Assembly: GCA_938037185.1 (NCBI GenBank)
Contig: CALHQK010000058.1
Coordinates: 1 to 28,293, forward strand
Direction of reading: 5' to 3'
DNA: 28,293 nt
DNA from: an uncultured Riemerella sp.
Lineage (GTDB): Bacteria > Bacteroidota > Bacteroidia > Flavobacteriales > Weeksellaceae
Shown here: piece by piece, positions 23,884 through 28,293 of the stretch
Layout of the letters: each line of letters starts with the position of its first letter
Position numbering within the stretch: the stretch's first letter is position 1
Notes under the pieces: model-generated
What the model was told of the DNA's origin: nothing
Seen by the model: only the letters and a program-made list of their open reading frames with translations
Database searches by the model: none
Made by a program: the position numbers and the translations under genes

Positions 23884-24345
23884 ATGGAACATTTTTATGA
23901 AACATATGAATGCAAAATAGATGATAAAGGAAGGTTGAAACTGCCTCAGTCTCTGATAAGTCATCTAGAAAATATCACAGAAAAAACCTTTGTGATAAAG
24001 CGTTCTGTGTTTCAGAATTGCTTAGAAGTTTATCCGCTCTTCCAGTGGAATGGCGTTATGGAAAAACTCAATGGGCTAAACCGTTTCGTAAGAAAAAATG
24101 CAGATTTTATAAGAATTTTCACTGCGGGTGTCAAAAATATAGAGGTGGATGCTTCGGAGCGGATTTTAGTTCCAAAAGATTTAAAAATCTTCGCGGGCTT
24201 GAACAAAGAGGTTGTTGTTTCCGGTGCAGGAGTTTTTTTTGAAATCTGGGACAAGGAAGCCTATGAGAGGGTTATTTCGATTAGTGAAGATGATTTTGGC
24301 AAACTTACGGAAGAAGTAATGGGCAGAATAGATGTAGAAAATTAG
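23884..24345 (+). CDS. mraZ: MraZ transcriptional regulator of the dcw cluster
   Basis: A 153-residue protein with two tandem SpoVT/AbrB-like half domains. The first has IDDKGRLKLP (12-21) and the second has DASERILVPKDL (89-100), each the signature of this double-barrel fold. MraZ forms a ring and binds DNA repeats upstream of its own gene to control the division and cell wall cluster. Its likely binding site is at 23835-23849. It starts the operon and is followed by rsmH after 3 nt. Length is slightly above the usual 140-150. Confidence 0.93.
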   Translation: MEHFYETYECKIDDKGRLKLPQSLISHLENITEKTFVIKRSVFQNCLEVYPLFQWNGVMEKLNGLNRFVRKNADFIRIFTAGVKNIEVDASERILVPKDLKIFAGLNKEVVVSGAGVFFEIWDKEAYERVISISEDDFGKLTEEVMGRIDVEN

Positions 24346-24348
24346 AAG

Positions 24349-25242
24349 ATGTATCATAAACCAGTTTTATTAAAGGAAAGTATTGATGCCCTGCTGGTTA
24401 ATCCAGATGGGGTTTATGTAGATGTTACCTTTGGCGGCGGCGGACATTCAAGGGAGATATTGAGCAGGCTGTCAGAAAAAGGTAAATTGTATTCTTTTGA
24501 CCAAGATATGGATGCCTTGGGTAATACAATCGATGACCCAAGATTTACATTGATTAACCAAAATTTCAGGTTTTTAGAAAACTCTCTTTTAATGTATGGT
24601 GTTACTCAGGTGGATGGTGTTTTGGGGGATTTGGGGGTTTCTTCTCACCAGTTTGATGAAGCAGAAAGAGGCTTTTCCATCAGGAGTGATGCGCCTTTGG
24701 ACATGAGAATGAATGTGATGCAGAGGCTTAATGCACAGGAAGTTATTAATGATTATGAAGAAGAACATCTTGCGGATATTTTCTATTATTATGGTGAGCT
24801 AAGGGAAGCACGAAAACTAGCACGGGAAATAGTCCATAAAAGGAAAGAAAAAAAGATAGAAACAACGGAAGATTTGAAAAAAGTTTTTTCCTATATCCCC
24901 GCACACAAAAGCAATAAGTTTTTTGCGCAGATATTTCAGGCGGTGCGGATTGAGGTTAATCAAGAGCTGGAAGCGTTAAAAGAAATGCTGCAGCAATCCT
25001 CCCGAATTTTGAAAAAAGGAGGCGCGTTGGTAATTATTTCGTATCATTCGCTGGAAGACCGTTTGGTTAAAAAATTCCTGAAAAATGGAATGTTTGAGGG
25101 AGAGCCGGAAAGGGATATTTTTGGGAATTATGATAAAGTTTTTCATCTCCCTCATAGTAAGGCGATTATCCCTTCGGATGAAGAAATAGAAGAAAATTCC
25201 CGAGCGAGAAGCGCAAAGATGAGAGTCGGAATAAAATTATAA
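24349..25242 (+). CDS. rsmH: 16S rRNA (cytosine-1402-N4) methyltransferase RsmH
   Basis: A 297-residue S-adenosylmethionine-dependent methyltransferase (MraW). The SAM-binding loop is DVTFGGGGHS (25-34). The signature GDLGVSSHQFDEAERGFS follows near residue 92, and a C-terminal ISYHSLEDRLVKKF motif is typical. It methylates N4 of C1402 in 16S rRNA in the P-site region. It begins 3 nt after mraZ and is followed by ftsL after 16 nt, the standard dcw order. Confidence 0.95.
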   Translation: MYHKPVLLKESIDALLVNPDGVYVDVTFGGGGHSREILSRLSEKGKLYSFDQDMDALGNTIDDPRFTLINQNFRFLENSLLMYGVTQVDGVLGDLGVSSHQFDEAERGFSIRSDAPLDMRMNVMQRLNAQEVINDYEEEHLADIFYYYGELREARKLAREIVHKRKEKKIETTEDLKKVFSYIPAHKSNKFFAQIFQAVRIEVNQELEALKEMLQQSSRILKKGGALVIISYHSLEDRLVKKFLKNGMFEGEPERDIFGNYDKVFHLPHSKAIIPSDEEIEENSRARSAKMRVGIKL

Positions 25243-25258
25243 CTTTAAATATCATATT

Positions 25259-25636
25259 TTGGCAAAAAGTAATGCAACATATTCGAAAACAAGAAAGAAA
25301 CTGACTTTAGTAGATATATTAAAGGGAAATTTCTTGAACAGAGATGAGGTAAAGGCGCATTATAAATACTTTTTGCTGATTTTTATACTGATTATGATTA
25401 TCATTTATAGTAATCATTTGGTTAATCAGAAGATAGGACGGATAAATGAACTTAAAAACCAAGTCGAGGAATATAAGTCTCAGAATGCCTATGCGCAAAG
25501 TAAATTGATAAAAATAAAATTAGAATCCGAGCTGAGCAAAGAAGTAGAAAAAGATTCCCTAATGGCTCTGGAAACCCATCCATTGAAAATTTTTGTAAAA
25601 TTAGATAGCACAACACGGCATGGCAAAACAAAATAA
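25259..25636 (+). CDS. ftsL: FtsL-like cell division protein
   Basis: A 125-residue single-pass membrane protein: a basic cytoplasmic tail (1-34), one membrane segment at about 37-54, then a coiled-coil-like Lys/Glu/Asn-rich stretch (57-100). This topology, size and location between rsmH and ftsI fit FtsL, which joins FtsB and FtsQ at the septum. FtsL proteins are poorly conserved, so position carries much of the assignment. The start is TTG at 25259, because the next in-frame ATG lies inside the membrane segment and would remove the cytoplasmic part. It overlaps ftsI by 17 nt. Confidence 0.8.
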   Translation: MAKSNATYSKTRKKLTLVDILKGNFLNRDEVKAHYKYFLLIFILIMIIIYSNHLVNQKIGRINELKNQVEEYKSQNAYAQSKLIKIKLESELSKEVEKDSLMALETHPLKIFVKLDSTTRHGKTK

Positions 25637-27626
25637 ATACGAAAAGAAACGAACCAAAGCTCTGCATCTGGGTTATATCTTCGTTGCTGTGGTGCTGGTT
25701 ACTTTTATGGTTTTTATTGGGAGGATTGTAGCCTTACAGAACGATTCTAATGTAAAAGATATAGAAAAAAATTATATTCAGCCCAATTACAAAGAAGATA
25801 CTGTAAAAGCTGCGCGCGGAAACCTCTATGCCTCAGATGGTTCTATCCTTGCAACTACGGTTATAAAGTATAATATATTCATTGATTTTAAGGTAATTAA
25901 AGACACGGTATACGAAAAAAATATTGAAAAACTCACAGATTCTTTAAATAAAATCTTTGGGAAACCAAGGCGGCAGTATAGAAGTGTTTTTGACCAACAG
26001 AAAAAGAAGAATAATCAATACTATTCATTGGTTACCAATTTGGATTTTGAGCAGATGAATAGACTGAAAAGACTTCCTATTTTTAGCTCATATAATCCAA
26101 AAACAAAAGAATATAAAAAAAACAGATGCTTAATCATAGAGCCTAATTATAAAAGAATTTTGGCGACCAATCAGATTGGGTCGGGAACGATAGGTGTGGA
26201 TAGAGGCAACATAAAATCTGGTTTTGAAGGTGCATTCAGCAAATATCTTTCAGGGCAGGATGGTTTTCGTTTGGTTCAGCGGGTCAATGCCACACAGTGG
26301 AAGCCTATTGATTATTGGAAAGTTAAAGAACCTATTGATGGGCAGGATGTTTATACTACATTGGATTTAAGGATTCAGGATATTGCCCATTCGGCTTTGG
26401 AAAAGCAGTTGATTGCATTTCAGGCACATCATGGGAGCGTTTTGGTAATGGAGGTAGAAACAGGGAAAGTTCGGGCAATGGTAAATCTTAGAAGAAATGA
26501 AGACGGGCAGTATGTAGATGCCTACAACTATGCACTGAAAGATGTTACAGAACCAGGTTCTACTTTTAAGGTTGTTTCTCTATTGGCTGCGATGGATGAT
26601 GGTTTCGTAGATGAAAACACAAAAGTAGATACAGGGGATGGTACTTGGAACTATGCAGGACAGAAAATAAGTGATGGACATGGCGGCGGGCTTTATGAAA
26701 TCAGCGATATTCTAGCACAGTCCAGTAATGTCGGTTCTGCTAAGCTTATAGTGAAGTCTTATGCAGAAAACCCTAAAATCTTTATCAATCATCTCAAACG
26801 CTGGAAAATGTTTGATAAAATGGAACTTGAGCTGCCTGGCGTTACCAAACCATTTATAGTAACTCCTGAAAACCCAAGATGGAACAAGGCTACACTTGCA
26901 TCTTTATCTTATGGATACGCATCGAGTTTCAATCTTTTGCAGCTGACAACCTTTTATAACGGCATTGCTAATAAAGGTAAGATGGTAAAACCTCTTTTCA
27001 TTGATAAAATCATGAGAGATGGTAAAGTCCTTTATGAGGCGAAACCAGAGGTAATGGTAAATAAAATGGCTTCTGATAAAGCTATAAAAATGATGACCGA
27101 AGCCCTTACCAAAGCAGTGGAAAAAGGAACGGCAAAGAGTATTTTCACGCCTAACCTCAAGATGGCAGGAAAAACTGGAACGGCGCGTTTTGAATATTGG
27201 AAAGAAGGAGGAAAATATCAGGCTTCTTTCGCAGGGTTTTATCCGGCAGATAATCCTAAATATACTTGCATGGTTATGGTAAATCAGCCGCAGGGAAACT
27301 ATTATGGAGGCGTAGTTGCCGCACCAGTATTCAAGGAAATAGCAGGAAAAACTTTCCTAAAAACCCCGCTGAATATGAGAGAAGATATGCTGAAAGATCA
27401 AAAGGTAGATTTGAAAAAAATGACTGTAAGCAATCCTAAAATAAAGATAAACGGAGGACAAATGCCAGAATTAGTGGGATTGATAGGGAAAAATATTGTT
27501 CCTCAGCTGGAAAATCTTGGTTATAGGGTTGAATATAAAGGGGTTGGTAAAATATTAGAGCAGTTCCCAGAAGCAGGAACAGTGATGAAGAAAGACCAAA
27601 AAATTTATCTAAGAATGCAGAATTAA
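25620..27626 (+). CDS. ftsI: FtsI-type penicillin-binding protein with a PASTA domain
   Basis: A 668-residue class B penicillin-binding protein, the septal peptidoglycan transpeptidase. It has a short cytoplasmic tail, an anchor segment at about 16-36 and a dimerisation domain from about 60 (ARGNLYASDG). The transpeptidase motifs are STFK with nucleophile S314, SSN at 368-370 and KTG at 518-520. A C-terminal PASTA domain (about 609-667, starting near MPELVGLIGKN) is common in Bacteroidota FtsI. It is the main beta-lactam target of septation. The ATG at 25620 lies within the ftsL end, so the genes are coupled; the next gene starts 1 nt after its stop. Confidence 0.95.
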   Translation: MAKQNKYEKKRTKALHLGYIFVAVVLVTFMVFIGRIVALQNDSNVKDIEKNYIQPNYKEDTVKAARGNLYASDGSILATTVIKYNIFIDFKVIKDTVYEKNIEKLTDSLNKIFGKPRRQYRSVFDQQKKKNNQYYSLVTNLDFEQMNRLKRLPIFSSYNPKTKEYKKNRCLIIEPNYKRILATNQIGSGTIGVDRGNIKSGFEGAFSKYLSGQDGFRLVQRVNATQWKPIDYWKVKEPIDGQDVYTTLDLRIQDIAHSALEKQLIAFQAHHGSVLVMEVETGKVRAMVNLRRNEDGQYVDAYNYALKDVTEPGSTFKVVSLLAAMDDGFVDENTKVDTGDGTWNYAGQKISDGHGGGLYEISDILAQSSNVGSAKLIVKSYAENPKIFINHLKRWKMFDKMELELPGVTKPFIVTPENPRWNKATLASLSYGYASSFNLLQLTTFYNGIANKGKMVKPLFIDKIMRDGKVLYEAKPEVMVNKMASDKAIKMMTEALTKAVEKGTAKSIFTPNLKMAGKTGTARFEYWKEGGKYQASFAGFYPADNPKYTCMVMVNQPQGNYYGGVVAAPVFKEIAGKTFLKTPLNMREDMLKDQKVDLKKMTVSNPKIKINGGQMPELVGLIGKNIVPQLENLGYRVEYKGVGKILEQFPEAGTVMKKDQKIYLRMQN

Positions 27627-27627
27627 A

Positions 27628-28188
27628 ATGAGTAAAGAAAAGTTTTATCCAGTAGTTTTAGGAAATGACAATCAGTCAGTATTGTTGGGCGTTCTACACA
27701 TTTCTATACTGACATTTGTTTTGAGAAGATTTATCAAAATCCTCAAAGAGGAAGGCGGTTATTCGGATATGAGCAAGATATTATTAGGGATTTTGGCGGT
27801 GGTTATTTTGTTTTCTTTGGTTTTACAAATAGTGAAAATTTTCCGTAAAAAAGGAAAAGAAAATGATAAAGCAGGACTTTTAATTAATGAAGAAGGAATC
27901 GTTGATTTAGTTTCTGAAAAAGAAAATCTGGGGCTTATTGCTTGGAAGGATATAGAGCAGATTAGGATTAAAAATAGTTTTTTAGCAGGGGTAAGGTTGC
28001 TTCTGATGCTTAAAAACCCTAATGAATATATCGATGAAGCAAAGGACTGGAATACTAAAAAGAAGATGAGGCTCCAATACAGAAAATGGGGAACACCAGC
28101 GGTTATCAATATTGATAACTTGGAGATGAAACCAAATGATTTAATGAAAGTTATAAAAAATGAATTTGCATTAAATAAAAAAATCTAA
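27628..28188 (+). CDS. STM3941-like membrane protein between ftsI and murE
   Basis: A 186-residue protein with two hydrophobic segments (about 17-33 and 47-67) joined by a short loop, then a C-terminal soluble domain of about 110 residues. In that domain GLLINEEGIVDLVSEKENLGLIAWKDIEQIRIK looks like a PH-like strand pattern. I recall this layout as the STM3941 family, of unknown function. It starts 1 nt after the ftsI stop, so it is almost surely co-translated, and it separates ftsI from murE, which are usually adjacent. Any role in division is inferred from position alone. Confidence 0.7.
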   Translation: MSKEKFYPVVLGNDNQSVLLGVLHISILTFVLRRFIKILKEEGGYSDMSKILLGILAVVILFSLVLQIVKIFRKKGKENDKAGLLINEEGIVDLVSEKENLGLIAWKDIEQIRIKNSFLAGVRLLLMLKNPNEYIDEAKDWNTKKKMRLQYRKWGTPAVINIDNLEMKPNDLMKVIKNEFALNKKI

Positions 28189-28241
28189 ATAGATAGTTTA
28201 GATTGAACATAACCCACTGAATATAAAAGAAATAAAAAAGA

Positions 28242-28293
28242 ATGATTTTAAGTCAAATATTGAGTAGAGTATCTATTTTGGAAAACCTCGGAA
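28242..28293 (+). CDS. murE: Start of murE (UDP-MurNAc-tripeptide synthetase), cut by the window edge
   Basis: An ATG at 28242 opens a frame that stays open to the window edge (17 codons, MILSQILSRVSILENLG). The hydrophobic-spaced pattern LxxxLxxVxxLxxxG is what MurE N-termini look like, and MurE is the expected next gene after ftsI in the dcw order. Only the first 52 bases are present, so no catalytic motif can be checked. It lies 53 nt after the preceding gene. Confidence 0.6.
   Translation, partial: MILSQILSRVSILENLG

Noticed and set aside
28282..28293. The last 12 bases AAAACCTCGGAA are identical to the left arm of the terminator at 15006-15032, suggesting a truncated terminator.
   Set aside because: They read in frame as the end of the murE start (E-N-L-G), which explains them better; a terminator would also need the downstream arm, which is outside the window.
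1..28293. CRISPR arrays, transposases, integrases, phage genes or attachment sites.
   Set aside because: None was seen on either strand; the tRNA-Asn has its own promoter and terminator and no integrase or direct repeat of its 3' end was seen nearby.

Overview
The window is a chromosomal stretch from a low-GC Bacteroidota, most likely order Flavobacteriales and close to the Chryseobacterium/Elizabethkingia group (Weeksellaceae). Five things point there: no Shine-Dalgarno pattern; repeated Bacteroidota-type promoters (TTTG about 20 bp upstream of TAnnTTTG); a SprE/PorW gliding/type IX secretion lipoprotein; a Rho factor with a long Lys/Glu-rich insertion; and DUF3276 and DUF4293 family proteins. 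The genus is inferred from family resemblance, not from a search. No phage, insertion sequence, CRISPR array or obvious horizontally acquired block is visible; this is mostly core genome with two small accessory patches.

Layout. Positions 80-1910: overlapping or close genes for a Rossmann/DUF2520 protein, a KdsC-like HAD phosphatase (LPS Kdo pathway) and a Maf nucleotide pyrophosphatase. 1962-4400: SprE/PorW lipoprotein. 4578-6002: dicarboxylate/amino acid:cation symporter, closed by a strong terminator. 6076-7722: an ABC exporter half with an Asp in place of the catalytic Glu and a short C-terminus. 7817-8152: PUR-alpha-like DUF3276 protein. 8233-8982 (minus): nitrilase-family amidase, divergent from rseP (9082-10551). 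10638-10711: tRNA-Asn(GTT). 10925-14990: clpC followed 28 bp later by a secreted tannase-like hydrolase. 15033-16685 (minus): rho, divergent from a small DUF4293 membrane protein whose promoter region it shares. 17351-20757: MsbA-like exporter and a HerA/DUF853 ATPase in one unit. 21015-22842 (minus): engB followed by a string of small overlapping orphan genes, three membrane or envelope proteins and one doubtful ORF. 22893-23645 (minus): alpha/beta hydrolase. From 23884 on: the start of the division and cell wall (dcw) cluster, mraZ-rsmH-ftsL-ftsI, then an STM3941-like membrane protein, then the first 17 codons of murE at the window edge.

How the genes work together. The right end is a cell division/peptidoglycan operon. 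Its first gene, mraZ, is preceded by two TGGGA boxes with a 5-nt spacer, the published MraZ-binding pattern, placed on the -33 position of its own promoter. The rest is envelope biogenesis (KdsC, MsbA-like exporter, SprE, RseP), protein quality control (ClpC, RseP) and transcription (Rho). The least explained parts are the small-gene cluster behind engB, the tannase-like gene tied to clpC, and the palindromes upstream of clpC and between the hydrolase gene and mraZ.
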